Below, piece after piece: positions 53,424-62,186 of a DNA stretch of 64,000 nucleotides; positions within the stretch are counted from its first letter, which is position 1, and each line of letters begins with the position of its first letter. Origin of the DNA: Dyella_A ginsengisoli (GTDB lineage Bacteria > Pseudomonadota > Gammaproteobacteria > Xanthomonadales > Rhodanobacteraceae). Position numbers and translations under genes: made by a program. The notes under the pieces were generated by a model. It did no database searches and was not told where the DNA came from. It was given only the letters and a program-made list of their open reading frames with translations. The DNA lies in assembly GCF_044904665.1 (NCBI RefSeq), contig NZ_JADIKM010000002.1:310001-374000 (forward strand), given 5' to 3'.

Positions 53424-56102
53424 TCAGCGCAGGATCGCCGCCGCGTCCTGCTTCTGCTTCAGCGCCGAACACAGCAAGGTGGACTCGGTGGTCTGCGCCA
53501 GGCCGCGGGCGGCGCCCGGTGCCTGGTTCACCCGATCCTTGAAGAACGCCTGCAGGCGATCGGCTTCGGCCTTGGAGCAGCCGCCGCCGCCCATCAGGCC
53601 GGGCAGGCGGCCGCCAGCGAAGCTGCCGGTGCGCGCCAGGATCTGGTCGTAGTGCGCCACGGCCCACTTCCACATGCCATCACGCTCGGCCCGGGTATCG
53701 CGACCGCCGCGGAACAGCGCGGCCATCTCGCCGACCTTGACGTCCTTGCTGAGCGCGAAGTTGCGGATGCGCTCGACCTGGGTGACGTCGTCCACGCTGC
53801 CCAGCCCGCCGAGGATCGCGTTGCGCAGGGCGGGATCGCTGGTCTTGGGCAGTTCGGCGATCAGCGCATCGACCACCGGCTTGCCGTGCTCCTGCGCGGC
53901 CACGCCCAGCGCCACGCCGAGCAGGTCGGGATCGGCGGCGGCGAGGTCGAGACGGCCGTCGGCCTTGGGCTTGAGCGCGGCATCACCCTGCTTGAGCAGC
54001 TCGGCGCGCACCGCCGGCAGCTTGACGTCCATGCCCAGGAATTCGGCCAGCGTGCGGCGCATCAGAGAATCGCCGTCGGCTTCACCAGCCTTGCGGCGGT
54101 AGCCGAGGGACTCCAGCCGCGGCAGGTAGGCGTCCTTCGCCCAGGCGGTGAGCTTGGCGCGCTGTGCGTCGGTGCTGGCGAGGTTGCTCCAGATCCAACC
54201 GAAGGTGCCCAGCGGGGCGGTGGCGACCTCGTTGGTCTTGGACGCTGCCAGCGGCTTGAGCGCGGCGAGCGCGTCGCCGGCATCGATGTCGCCGTGGCGG
54301 AAGCTGGCGCTCACCGCATCGGCATAGGCCAGCTGCTCGGTGTCGGCCAGCGAGCCGATCTGCTTGCCCAGCGAGGCGAGGTCGGCCTTGGTCATGCCGA
54401 AGCGGTAGTAGCCCTGCGCACCGGCGTTGGGCATCACCCAGGTCGGGTTGCTGGCACCGGCCAGCACCATCGAACCCTGCGCCTTGTCGAGCATTTCGCA
54501 GCTCACCTTGCTGCCATCGGCGGTGCCGTAGCGCACGCACACCGGCACGCCCCACACGCGCGCACTGTCGCCGGTGGAACCGACCGGCAGGTAGCGGCTC
54601 TGGCTCAGGTGCAGGATGGTCTGGCCGTCCTTCTGCTCCAGCTTCGTCTGCACGTACGGCACGCCGGACTGGTTGAGGAAGCTCTTGAACGCGTTCTTGA
54701 AATCCGCGCCCTTGTCGGCGGCCTGGGCGATCGAGTCGACTAGGTCGTCGGCGGTGGCGTTGCCGAACTTGTGCGCCTGGATGTACGCGCGCATGCCCTG
54801 CTGGAACACCGCCGGCGTCACGTAGTTCTCGAACATGCCCAGCACCGCCGCACCCTTCTGGTAGGTGATGCCGTCGAATGCGGTCATGATGTCGCCGTTG
54901 CCGGTGATCTCCTGGCGGATCTTGCGCGCGCTGACCAGGCTGTCGTTGTTCATCGCGCCCTGCGCGCCGCGGATGCGGTCGAGGTCGGCGCGGTATTCCG
55001 GATGCACCTTCATCGTCACCTTCTGCTGCATCCAGGTGGCGAAGGCCTCGTTGAGCCAGATGTCGTTCCACCACGCGGTGGTCACCGTGTCGCCGGTCCA
55101 CTGGTGGGCCAGCTCATGCGCGGTGACGTTGAACGAGCCGCGCACGTACTGCGCCGGCGAATCCGGGTCGAGCAGCAGCAGCCAGTCGCGGAAGGTGACC
55201 AGGCCCGGGTTCTCCATCGCACCGGCGGAGAAATCCGGCGCGGCGAGCAGGTCGAGCTTGTCCCACGGATAGCCGAAGCCGTAGTAGTCCTCCAGCGCGT
55301 GGATGATGCTCGGCGTCTCGCTGAGCACATGCTGCATGCGGTGGCCCTCGCCCTTGGCGGCCACGCCGCGCAGCGGCAGCACGGTGGTGCGGTAGTCGTC
55401 CGGCTTGATGTCCGGGCCGTTGACGATGTCCCACGGGCCCACGCCGAACGCCACCAGGTAGGTCGGCAGCGGCTTGGTCTGCGAGAAGGTGAGCGTCTTC
55501 CAGCCGTTGCCGTCGTCCACTTCCTTCACCTGCGCGGTGTTGGCCACCGCGTTCTCGTCCTTCGGCACGGTCAGCGTGAGGTCGAACGGCGTCTTGATGC
55601 CGGGCTCGTCGAAGCCGGGGAAGGCGTAGCGCGCGCTGATCGGCTCCATCTGCGTCATCGCGTAGGGCTGGCCTTCGTGGCTGACCTTGTACAGGCCCTG
55701 CAGCTGCTGGTTGAGCGGTGCGCTGTAGTCGATGGCCAGCGTGATCGTCTGCGGCTTGAGCGTGCGACCGAAGTCGATGCGCGCCACGCCTTCCTGCGGC
55801 GCCACGGCGACGTACTTGCCCGCCGCGTGCTTGCCGGCGGCGTCGGTCACGACCACCTTCGACACCTTCAGGTCGCTGCCGTGCAGCCACACATGGTCGG
55901 AGGCCTGCGCCAGCTTCACGCTGATCACGGTGCGGCCGGAGAAATCGGCCTGGCGCGGATCGACCTTGAAGGCAAGCTGGTAGGACTGCGGCACCGCCCA
56001 GCCGGGCAGGCGGCCGTGGGGCACCGGGTCGGCTCCGGCCGCCAGCGCGGTAGCGCAGCAGGCGGCCAAGGCAGTGAGCAGGAGCGGGCGGACGAGGCGC
56101 AT
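53424..56102 (-). CDS. Exported M1-family zinc aminopeptidase
   Basis: An 892-residue metallopeptidase. Signal peptide residues 1-25, N-terminal beta domain, exopeptidase motif GAMENPG at 294-300, zinc site HELAH at 329-333 with the third ligand E352 in NEAF, and the helical ERAP1-like C-terminal domain. It removes N-terminal residues from periplasmic or imported peptides. The signal peptide sets it apart from cytosolic PepN. AGGAATCCCCGTC precedes ATG 56102. The open frame extends far upstream, but that region contains a terminator and operator. Its leader would contain the terminator at 56212 if transcribed from the OxyR-linked promoter. Confidence 0.92.
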   Translation of the reverse strand: MRLVRPLLLTALAACCATALAAGADPVPHGRLPGWAVPQSYQLAFKVDPRQADFSGRTVISVKLAQASDHVWLHGSDLKVSKVVVTDAAGKHAAGKYVAVAPQEGVARIDFGRTLKPQTITLAIDYSAPLNQQLQGLYKVSHEGQPYAMTQMEPISARYAFPGFDEPGIKTPFDLTLTVPKDENAVANTAQVKEVDDGNGWKTLTFSQTKPLPTYLVAFGVGPWDIVNGPDIKPDDYRTTVLPLRGVAAKGEGHRMQHVLSETPSIIHALEDYYGFGYPWDKLDLLAAPDFSAGAMENPGLVTFRDWLLLLDPDSPAQYVRGSFNVTAHELAHQWTGDTVTTAWWNDIWLNEAFATWMQQKVTMKVHPEYRADLDRIRGAQGAMNNDSLVSARKIRQEITGNGDIMTAFDGITYQKGAAVLGMFENYVTPAVFQQGMRAYIQAHKFGNATADDLVDSIAQAADKGADFKNAFKSFLNQSGVPYVQTKLEQKDGQTILHLSQSRYLPVGSTGDSARVWGVPVCVRYGTADGSKVSCEMLDKAQGSMVLAGASNPTWVMPNAGAQGYYRFGMTKADLASLGKQIGSLADTEQLAYADAVSASFRHGDIDAGDALAALKPLAASKTNEVATAPLGTFGWIWSNLASTDAQRAKLTAWAKDAYLPRLESLGYRRKAGEADGDSLMRRTLAEFLGMDVKLPAVRAELLKQGDAALKPKADGRLDLAAADPDLLGVALGVAAQEHGKPVVDALIAELPKTSDPALRNAILGGLGSVDDVTQVERIRNFALSKDVKVGEMAALFRGGRDTRAERDGMWKWAVAHYDQILARTGSFAGGRLPGLMGGGGCSKAEADRLQAFFKDRVNQAPGAARGLAQTTESTLLCSALKQKQDAAAILR

Positions 56103-56211
56103 GACGGGGATTCCTGAAACGAGGGAACCCCGAACGCTAGGCGGCGCATGACTTCCGACACAGTGCCAGAAGGCATGGCCGGTGGGTGCCCCCGCGTGCG
56201 CGGGATCACGC

Positions 56212-56247
56212 AAAAAAAACCGGCGACGAAGGGGGCTTCGTCGCCGG
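56212..56247 (-). terminator. Strong leftward intrinsic terminator in the oxyR-divergent region
   Basis: Read leftward: CCGGCGACGAAG, a CCCC loop, CTTCGTCGCCGG, then TTTTTTTT. A perfect 12-bp stem and eight Us. It is upstream of the aminopeptidase start rather than after any known gene, so it must end a separate leftward transcript or act as an attenuator. Confidence 0.92.
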
Positions 56248-56361
56248 CGGGCCCGGACATCGGCGCGGGAGGGGAAGGCCGGTGTCGATCGGGCGGGCGG
56301 ACTGCCGCGGAGGCGGGGAGGCCGGGCGTCGGAGGGGATGAGGCCCGCCGCAGCAGTCACG
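56212..56361 (-). ncRNA. Candidate OxyS-like small RNA (or attenuated leader)
   Basis: Predicted leftward transcript of about 150 nt from the promoter at 56368-56396 to the terminator at 56212-56247. The arrangement (divergent from oxyR, next to a tandem OxyR site, ending in an intrinsic terminator) parallels E. coli oxyS, which is 109 nt. Any sequence similarity to oxyS was not tested and is not obvious. The alternative is a 5' leader of the aminopeptidase with terminator-based attenuation. Confidence 0.45.
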
Positions 56362-56367
56362 AGCGGA

Positions 56368-56396
56368 ACGATACGTGCTGCTCTTGCATCGCACAA
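56368..56396 (-). promoter_or_regulatory. Candidate leftward sigma-70 promoter
   Basis: Read leftward: TTGTGC (-35), a 17-base spacer, TATCGT (-10). The weak -35 abuts the tandem OxyR site, as expected for an activator-dependent promoter. Transcription would start near 56361. Confidence 0.5.
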
Positions 56397-56433
56397 ATTG
56401 ATTGTTACCATCGAATCCATAGCCATGAGCTAT
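56397..56433. promoter_or_regulatory. Tandem OxyR operator
   Basis: ATTGATTGTTACCAT, 7 bases, ATAGCCATGAGCTAT. The second half matches ATAG-n-t-nnn-a-n-CTAT at all but the t; the first half keeps ATtG and CcAT; the 7-base spacer is exactly that of the E. coli consensus. It lies 20 bases before oxyR and adjoins the leftward -35, so it could repress oxyR and activate the leftward unit. Confidence 0.72.
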
Positions 56434-56453
56434 GTACTGGACCGAACTGCGCC

Positions 56454-57425
56454 ATGAACCTGCGAGACCTGCATTATCTCGTCGCCCTCGCCGAGCACCG
56501 CCACTTCGGCCGCGCCGCCGAGGCCTGTTTCGTCAGCCAGCCCACCCTGTCTACCCAGATCAAGAAGCTGGAAGAGGAACTGGGCGTGGCACTGGTGGAG
56601 CGCACCCCGCGCAAGGTGCTGCTCACCGAGGTGGGTCGCGAGATCGCCGATCGCGCACGCGAGGTGCTCAACGAAGTCGAGCAGATCCGCGCGGTGGCGC
56701 GGCGCACGCGCGATCCGGAATCGGGCACGGTGCGGCTGGGCATCTTCCCCACCCTGGGCCCCTACCTGCTGCCGCATTCCGTGCCGATGGTGCGCGAGGC
56801 GTTTCCCCGGCTGGAACTGCTGCTGGTGGAGGAGAAGACCGAGGTGATCGTGCGCCTGCTGCGCGAGGGCAAGCTCGATGCCGGCATCCTCGCCCTGCCG
56901 CTGCACGAGGACAGCCTACACGTGGAGTACCTGTTCGAGGAACCGTTCGTGCTGGCCGTGCCGCTGTCGCATCACCTGGCGCACAAGCAGGGGCAGCTGA
57001 AACTGGCCGACCTCTCGCACGAGAGCCTGCTGCTGCTGGAAGACGGCCACTGCCTGCGCGATCAGGCGCTGGAGGTGTGCCACCTGGCCGGCGCCGGTGA
57101 ACGCAACGGCTTTCGCGCCACCAGCCTGGAGACGCTACGCCAGATGGTCTCGGCCGAGGTCGGCATCACCCTGCTGCCCACGCTGGCGGTGAAGCCGCCG
57201 GTGGCGGCGTCGGGCAACCTGCACCTGATCGAGTTCAAGCATCCGGCGCCCAGCCGCCGGCTGGCGATGGTGTGGCGCAAGAGCTCGGCGATGGATGGCT
57301 TCCTGCAGAAACTGGCCGCGGTGTTCAAGCGCCTGCCGCCGGAGCTGCTCGACCCCCGCTCCATCGCCACGCCCACGCGCCCCGGCAAGCCGGCCGGCGC
57401 GAAGGCCAAGGCCCCGCACGCATGA
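56454..57425 (+). CDS. oxyR: OxyR, LysR-type hydrogen peroxide sensor
   Basis: A 323-residue regulator. Residues 1-60 form the LysR helix-turn-helix (NLRDLHYLVALAEHRHFGRA, SQPTLSTQIKKLEEELG). In the sensor domain, LEDGHCLRDQALEVC carries C200 and C209, equivalent to C199 and C208 of E. coli OxyR, which form the activating disulfide. The C-terminus has a ~20-residue Lys/Pro/Ala tail. ATG at 56454 begins the canonical MNLRDL. It activates catalase, peroxidase and thiol-repair genes (family knowledge) and probably controls its own divergent region through the site at 56397. Confidence 0.96.
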   Translation: MNLRDLHYLVALAEHRHFGRAAEACFVSQPTLSTQIKKLEEELGVALVERTPRKVLLTEVGREIADRAREVLNEVEQIRAVARRTRDPESGTVRLGIFPTLGPYLLPHSVPMVREAFPRLELLLVEEKTEVIVRLLREGKLDAGILALPLHEDSLHVEYLFEEPFVLAVPLSHHLAHKQGQLKLADLSHESLLLLEDGHCLRDQALEVCHLAGAGERNGFRATSLETLRQMVSAEVGITLLPTLAVKPPVAASGNLHLIEFKHPAPSRRLAMVWRKSSAMDGFLQKLAAVFKRLPPELLDPRSIATPTRPGKPAGAKAKAPHA

Positions 57426-57465
57426 GCGGATCGTGCAGAAACGTTCACGCGAGGGAGCGGCGCGC

Positions 57466-58068
57466 ATGACTGGCCGCCAACTCGCCCTCGCCGCCGTCGG
57501 CGTGCTGGTGCTTTGGGGCGCGGTGCATTCCTGGAGCCGTCGCCCGCTGCACGCCGCGCCCGGCGTGCTCGCCGCAGACGTGCCGGAGCAGGTTGACCTC
57601 GATACCCCGGCGCAGCTGCAGCGCGACGACGTCACGCTCGTCACGCGGGCGCACTTCGACGCCACCGCGCGCGTGCTCTCCCGCGAGGACTACCGCTTCG
57701 ACGCCGGCGCCTCATTGGCGCCGACCGACCTGGCGCTCGGCTGGGGCCGCATGTCCGACAGCCAGGTGCTGGACCGCATCGAGATCAGCCAGTCCGGCCG
57801 CTTCTACTACTGGCGCGTGAAGGATTACCCGATTCCCCGGCGCGAGATCGAAGAGTCCAGCGCCAACATGCACCTGATTCCCGCCGACGCCGGCGTGCGC
57901 GCGATGCTCGATCGCGTGCGCCCCGGTGAGGTGGTGCGCATCGAGGGTTTCCTGGTCGACGCCAGCCGCCCGGACGGCTGGCACTGGAACAGCTCGCTGA
58001 CCCGCGAGGACACCGGCAACGGCGCCTGCGAACTGGTGTACGTGGAGTCGCTCACTATCGAGCGCTAA
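57466..58068 (+). CDS. Conserved membrane-anchored protein downstream of oxyR
   Basis: A 200-residue protein with an N-terminal membrane segment or signal anchor (LALAAVGVLVLWGAVHSW) and an extracytoplasmic domain of about 170 residues. Motifs: REDYRF, GWGRMSDSQVLDRIEISQSGRFYYW, IPRREIEESSANMHLIP, then a possible OB-like end (PGEVVRIEGFLVDA, WHWNSSLTREDTGNGACELVYVESL). GAGGGAG precedes ATG 57466, 40 bases after oxyR, so it is probably cotranscribed. I do not recognise a named family. Confidence 0.7.
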   Translation: MTGRQLALAAVGVLVLWGAVHSWSRRPLHAAPGVLAADVPEQVDLDTPAQLQRDDVTLVTRAHFDATARVLSREDYRFDAGASLAPTDLALGWGRMSDSQVLDRIEISQSGRFYYWRVKDYPIPRREIEESSANMHLIPADAGVRAMLDRVRPGEVVRIEGFLVDASRPDGWHWNSSLTREDTGNGACELVYVESLTIER

Positions 58069-58090
58069 GCGGTAGCGGAGGCGCCAAAAC

Positions 58091-58131
58091 AAGCATCCCG
58101 CGAAGCGCACGAGGCGCATCGCGGGATGCTT
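58091..58131. terminator. Hairpin after the oxyR operon
   Basis: AAGCATCCCGCG and CGCGGGATGCTT form a perfect 12-bp stem, 23 bases after the stop codon. The loop is 17 nt, and there is no long U-run. Confidence 0.65.
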
Positions 58132-58198
58132 GATCGCCGATCGGGAGCGCGAGGGCGTCAGAGACCAGCCATGCGCATCGCCTGGGCAGGGCGCTCGA

Positions 58199-58354
58199 TC
58201 AGATGCGGCCGAGCAGCCACAGCACCACGAGGATCACCAGGATCACGCCGACGATGCCGGACGGCCCGTAGCCCCAGCTGCGCGAGTAGCCCCAGGTGGG
58301 CAGGCCGCCGATCAGGGCGAGGATGAGCAGCACGATCAGAATGGTGACGAGCAT
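58199..58354 (-). CDS. DUF3309 small membrane protein
   Basis: A 51-residue protein, nearly all membrane: MLVTILIVLLILALIGGLP, a short aromatic loop (TWGYSRSWGYGPSG), then IVGVILVILVVLWLLGRI. This two-helix hairpin with the WGYSRSWGYGPSG loop is characteristic of DUF3309. GAGGAA is well placed before ATG 58354. Function unknown; it is often a single small gene. Confidence 0.88.
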   Translation of the reverse strand: MLVTILIVLLILALIGGLPTWGYSRSWGYGPSGIVGVILVILVVLWLLGRI

Positions 58355-58537
58355 GGACGGTTCCTCCGTTGCGGTGGACGCGCCGCGACCAGCAGCGGCA
58401 CGTAGCCGCGGCAACACGCCGCGCATGCCGTGACAGTCGTCCTAGTCCGGTGTCCGAGCCGTCAACGAATGGCGAAGGCGGTCCATGCAGACCCCGCGTC
58501 TCCGCTCCGAACGCTGCGAAGGCGCTCCCGCTTCGAC

Positions 58538-59056
58538 TCAGTAATGCAGCAGGCTGTGCAACGGCGCATCACCGGTCCAGCGCAGCCTTCCGCCCAGCGC
58601 ATCGAGCTCGATCAGCACCACCGCGCCGGCCAGCCGTGCGCCGAGCTGCTCCACCAGCGCCCGCGCGGCCAGCAAGGTGCCACCGGTGGCCAGCACGTCG
58701 TCGACGATCAGCGCGCGTTCGCCGGGCTTGAGCGCATCAACGCGCGCTTCCAGCCGGTCGCTGCCGTATTCGAGCTGGTAGTCCACGCCGGTGACCGGCG
58801 GCGGCAGCTTGCCCGGCTTGCGCAGCGGCACGAAGCCGGCGTTGAGCTTCTGCGCCAGCGCCGCACCGAAGATGAAGCCGCGCGATTCGATCCCGCACAC
58901 CGCCTGCACGCCCTGCCCCAGCCACGGCTCGGCCAGCGCGTCGATGCAGCGGGCGAAAGTGCCGGCGTCGGCCAGCAGCGGGGTGATGTCGCGAAACACG
59001 ATGCCCGGGCCCGGAAAATCGGGCACGGCGCGAACCAGCGAAGCGAACGAGGACAT
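58538..59056 (-). CDS. apt: Adenine phosphoribosyltransferase
   Basis: A 172-residue purine salvage enzyme making AMP from adenine and PRPP. It shows FPGPGIVFRDITPLL near the N-terminus, GIESRGFIFGAALA, the flexible-loop region LRKPGKLPPP with LEYGSDRLEARVDAL, and the PRPP-binding ALIVDDVLATGGTLLAA. The usual length. AGGATCGTCC precedes ATG 59056. It lies 26 bases downstream of the EamA transporter gene in the same direction. Confidence 0.96.
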   Translation of the reverse strand: MSSFASLVRAVPDFPGPGIVFRDITPLLADAGTFARCIDALAEPWLGQGVQAVCGIESRGFIFGAALAQKLNAGFVPLRKPGKLPPPVTGVDYQLEYGSDRLEARVDALKPGERALIVDDVLATGGTLLAARALVEQLGARLAGAVVLIELDALGGRLRWTGDAPLHSLLHY

Positions 59057-59082
59057 GGACGATCCTGTCGATGGAAGGGAGA

Positions 59083-60006
59083 TCAGGCGCGCTGGCGCGG
59101 TCGCCACGTGCCGAGCAGGATGCCGGCCAGCGCCAGCGCCAGGCCGCACCAGTCCAGCAGCACCGTCGGGCGGCCGAACAGCAGCACGTCCAGCACGAAG
59201 GCCAGCGCCGGCTGCAGCAGCAACAGCAGGCCGACCAGCGAGGCCGGCAGCCGTGGCATCGAGCGCACGATCAGCAACCAGGCGACCACCTGGCCGAGCA
59301 GGCCCAGCGCCAGCAGCGAAGTCCAGCCGCGCAGCGTGGTCAGCGCCAGCGACTCGCGCTCCACCACGCACCACGCGCCCAGCGCCGCCGCGCACAGCAG
59401 GCTCATCAGGCCGAGGAACTGCGCCGGCGCCAGCGCGGCGCGCCCGGACAGCGCACGGCGAAAACTCAGCAGGTACACGGTGTAGGCCAGGCAGCTGGCC
59501 AGGCCAAACCACACGCCGAGGCGATGCGCCGCGTCGAACAGCGACCAGTGCGCGCCGACCAGCAGCCACAGCCCGCCCAGCGCCAGCGCCATGCCCGGCC
59601 AGATGCCCGGCGCCAGCCGTTCGCGATAGGCCGCCACGCCCACCAGCGCGAGCAGGAACACCTGGAAATTGGTCAGCAGGGTGGCCACGCCCGGCCCCAC
59701 CCACAGGATCGAGCGATGCCACAGCAGCAGGTCGCCGGCCAGCCCCAGCGCCGGCAGCAGGGCAAGCAGCGCGTCGCGACGGGTGATCGGCCGCCAGCGT
59801 CCGGTGACGACCACCCAACCCAGCAGCGCCACGCCACCGAACAGCATGCGGTAGAACGCCGAAACCGCCGGCCCCACCTGCGCCAGCACCACGAAGATGC
59901 TGGTGCACGACAGCAGCGCCGCGCCGGCCACCATCGCCAGCACGTCGGCGCGATGCGGCAGCGCAGTCACTCCCGGCAGCGCCGGATCGGTCGAGGAAGC
60001 GGCCAT
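59083..60006 (-). CDS. EamA/DMT-family transporter
   Basis: A 307-residue inner-membrane protein with ten predicted helices in two five-helix EamA repeats. Family marks: SAFYRMLFGGVALLGW in the first repeat, LLTNFQVFLLALVGVAAYRERL at the end of helix 4, and LVGLLLLLQPALAFVLDVLLFG in the second. Substrates of such exporters are usually metabolites or amino acids and cannot be assigned here. It sits in a leftward run DUF2007 - EamA - apt. Confidence 0.9.
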   Translation of the reverse strand: MAASSTDPALPGVTALPHRADVLAMVAGAALLSCTSIFVVLAQVGPAVSAFYRMLFGGVALLGWVVVTGRWRPITRRDALLALLPALGLAGDLLLWHRSILWVGPGVATLLTNFQVFLLALVGVAAYRERLAPGIWPGMALALGGLWLLVGAHWSLFDAAHRLGVWFGLASCLAYTVYLLSFRRALSGRAALAPAQFLGLMSLLCAAALGAWCVVERESLALTTLRGWTSLLALGLLGQVVAWLLIVRSMPRLPASLVGLLLLLQPALAFVLDVLLFGRPTVLLDWCGLALALAGILLGTWRPRQRA

Positions 60007-60014
60007 CGGCGGAC

Positions 60015-60293
60015 TCAGGCGATGAGCGGGCCGGACAGGTCCGGATCGGCATCCCAGCCGGCCGATGCTGCGCGCGATTCGGCCAGCACCTGCGCCACCT
60101 CGGCCACTACGCGGGCAGCCGCCTCGCGCGCGGACTCCGGCACCATCACCGCCACGTAATCCATCGCCGGCAGCTGGCCTACGCCGCCGGTGAGGTATTC
60201 GCCGGTGACGAAGGCAGGGATCTCGGCGCGCTCCAGCGCGTCCTTCACCAGGTGGGCATCGATCAGGGTTTCGGCGCGGTAGGCGATGTGCAT
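60015..60293 (-). CDS. DUF2007 domain protein
   Basis: A 92-residue cytosolic protein starting MHIAYRAETLIDAHLVKDAL, the DUF2007 signature (ACT-like ferredoxin fold), with VKDALERAEIPAFVTGEYL and YVAVMVPESA following. Possibly a signal-transducing PII-like fold; function unknown. It is 8 bases upstream of the EamA gene and divergent from glnS. Confidence 0.85.
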   Translation of the reverse strand: MHIAYRAETLIDAHLVKDALERAEIPAFVTGEYLTGGVGQLPAMDYVAVMVPESAREAAARVVAEVAQVLAESRAASAGWDADPDLSGPLIA

Positions 60294-60420
60294 GCCCTGC
60301 AAGCTAGTGCGGATGCGGCACCCCGGCAAGCGCGCCGCGCCGGGCGTGCGGGTGGCCGGCAACGTGCGACCGGGTAAACTCGGCAGCTTTCCGCCTACGC
60401 GTCGCGAGCTGAAGTCCCCG

Positions 60421-62175
60421 ATGTCCAACGAAATCCCCAGCGCCCCGTCCAGCCCCGCGTCCGACGCGCCGCGCGACTTCATCCGCCAGATCATTCGCGA
60501 CGACCTGGCCAACGGCAAGCACGCCAGTACCCGCACGCGCTTTCCGCCGGAGCCGAACGGCTATCTGCACATCGGCCACGCCAAGGCGATCTGCCTGAAC
60601 TTCGGCATCGCCCAGGAGTTCCCCGGCGGCTGGTGCAACCTGCGTCTGGACGACACCAACCCGGGCAAGGAAGACCCCGAGTTCGTCGAGGGCATCAAGG
60701 ACGACGTGCGCTGGCTCGGCTACGACTGGCACGAGCTGCGCCATGCGTCGGACTACTTCGAGGTGTTCTACCGCTCGGCGCTCAAGCTGATCGAGGACGG
60801 CAAGGCCTACGTGGACGACCTCTCGCCTGACGAGGTACGCGCCTACCGCGGCACGCTGACCGAGCCGGGCCGCAACTCGCCTTTCCGCGAGCGCTCGGTG
60901 GAAGAAAACCTCGACTTGTTCAAGCGTATGCGCGCGGGCGAGTTCGCCGACGGCAGCAAGACGCTGCGCGCGAAGATCGACATGGCCGCCGGCAACATCA
61001 ACATGCGCGATCCGGCGATCTACCGCGTGCGCAAGGTCACCCACCAGAACACCGGCGACGCGTGGCCGATCTATCCGATGTACGACTACGCGCACTGCCT
61101 GTCCGACGCGCTGGAGTCGATCACCCACTCGCTGTGCACGCTGGAGTTCGAGGATCACCGTCCGCTGTACGACTGGTTCGTCGACCACGTCGACCTGCCC
61201 AACCATCCCGAGCTGTGGCAGCCGCTGGTCGATGCCGGGCTGGAGACCAGGCCGAGCAAGCCGCGCCAGATCGAGTTCTCGCGCCTCAACCTCAGCTACT
61301 CGATCACCTCCAAGCGCAAGCTCGCCCAGCTGGTGAACGAGGGTCACGTGGACGGCTGGGACGACCCGCGCATGAACACCCTGCGCGGCCTGCGCCGGCG
61401 CGGCTTCACCGCGGCGAGCATCCGCCTGCTGGTCGAGCGCCTGGGCGTGTCCAAGCAGAACAGCGTGATCGACTACGCCGTGTTCGAAGGCTGCGTGCGC
61501 GAGGATCTCGACGCCACCGCACCGCGCCGCATGGCCGTGCTCGATCCGCTGAAGCTGGTGATCACCAACCTGCCGGAAGGCCACGAGGAAATCCTCACCT
61601 TCGCCAACCACCCCAAGGACGAGAGCTTCGGCAGCCGCACCGTGCCGTTCGCGCGCGAGGTGTGGATCGAGCGCGAGGACTTCGCCGAAGTGCCGCCGAA
61701 GGGTTTCCATCGCCTCAAGCCCGAGGGCGAGGTGCGCCTGCGCGGCGTGGGCATCGTTAAGTGCGAGGAGATCGTCAAGGACGCCGACGGCAACGTGACC
61801 GAGGTGCGCTGCACGCTCGATCCGGAGTCGCGCCACGGCCTGCCCGGCGCCGATCGCAAGGTGAAGGGCACCATCCACTGGGTCAGCGCCGTGCATGGCG
61901 TGGCCGCCGAGGTGCGCCTGTACGACCGCCTGTTCAGCGTGGCCGCGCCGGACGACGAAAGCGACGGCAAGCCCTGGATCGAACACATCAACCCCGAGGC
62001 CAAACGCGTGGTCACCGCGTGGGTGGAACGCGCCGCGTCGCTTGCCGAGCCGGAGCAGCGATTCCAGTTCGAGCGGCTGGGCTACTTCGTCGCCGACCGC
62101 CTCGATCATCACGGCCACGCGCCAGTGTTCAATCGCGTGGTGACCCTGCGCGACACCTGGGCGAGCAAGGCCTGA
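60421..62175 (+). CDS. glnS: Glutaminyl-tRNA synthetase
   Basis: A 584-residue class I synthetase charging tRNA-Gln. Signatures: FPPEPNGYLHIGHAKAI (HIGH), LRLDDTNPGKED, YAHCLSDALESITHSLCTLEF, and SKRKL of SITSKRKLAQLV (KMSKS equivalent), then the C-terminal anticodon-binding beta barrels. A direct GlnRS fits a gammaproteobacterium. ATG at 60421 begins right after GAAGTCCCCG. Confidence 0.97.
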   Translation: MSNEIPSAPSSPASDAPRDFIRQIIRDDLANGKHASTRTRFPPEPNGYLHIGHAKAICLNFGIAQEFPGGWCNLRLDDTNPGKEDPEFVEGIKDDVRWLGYDWHELRHASDYFEVFYRSALKLIEDGKAYVDDLSPDEVRAYRGTLTEPGRNSPFRERSVEENLDLFKRMRAGEFADGSKTLRAKIDMAAGNINMRDPAIYRVRKVTHQNTGDAWPIYPMYDYAHCLSDALESITHSLCTLEFEDHRPLYDWFVDHVDLPNHPELWQPLVDAGLETRPSKPRQIEFSRLNLSYSITSKRKLAQLVNEGHVDGWDDPRMNTLRGLRRRGFTAASIRLLVERLGVSKQNSVIDYAVFEGCVREDLDATAPRRMAVLDPLKLVITNLPEGHEEILTFANHPKDESFGSRTVPFAREVWIEREDFAEVPPKGFHRLKPEGEVRLRGVGIVKCEEIVKDADGNVTEVRCTLDPESRHGLPGADRKVKGTIHWVSAVHGVAAEVRLYDRLFSVAAPDDESDGKPWIEHINPEAKRVVTAWVERAASLAEPEQRFQFERLGYFVADRLDHHGHAPVFNRVVTLRDTWASKA

Positions 62176-62186
62176 GTCCGGTGGCG

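Noticed and set aside
53115..54743. 542-residue + strand frame starting in the repeat at 53175
   Set aside because: It is antisense to the aminopeptidase and begins in a dispersed repeat; His/Arg/Gly-rich shadow composition.
56103..56426. N-terminal extension of the M1 aminopeptidase to 1000 residues
   Set aside because: The extension would run through the perfect terminator, and a clear signal peptide starts at 56102.
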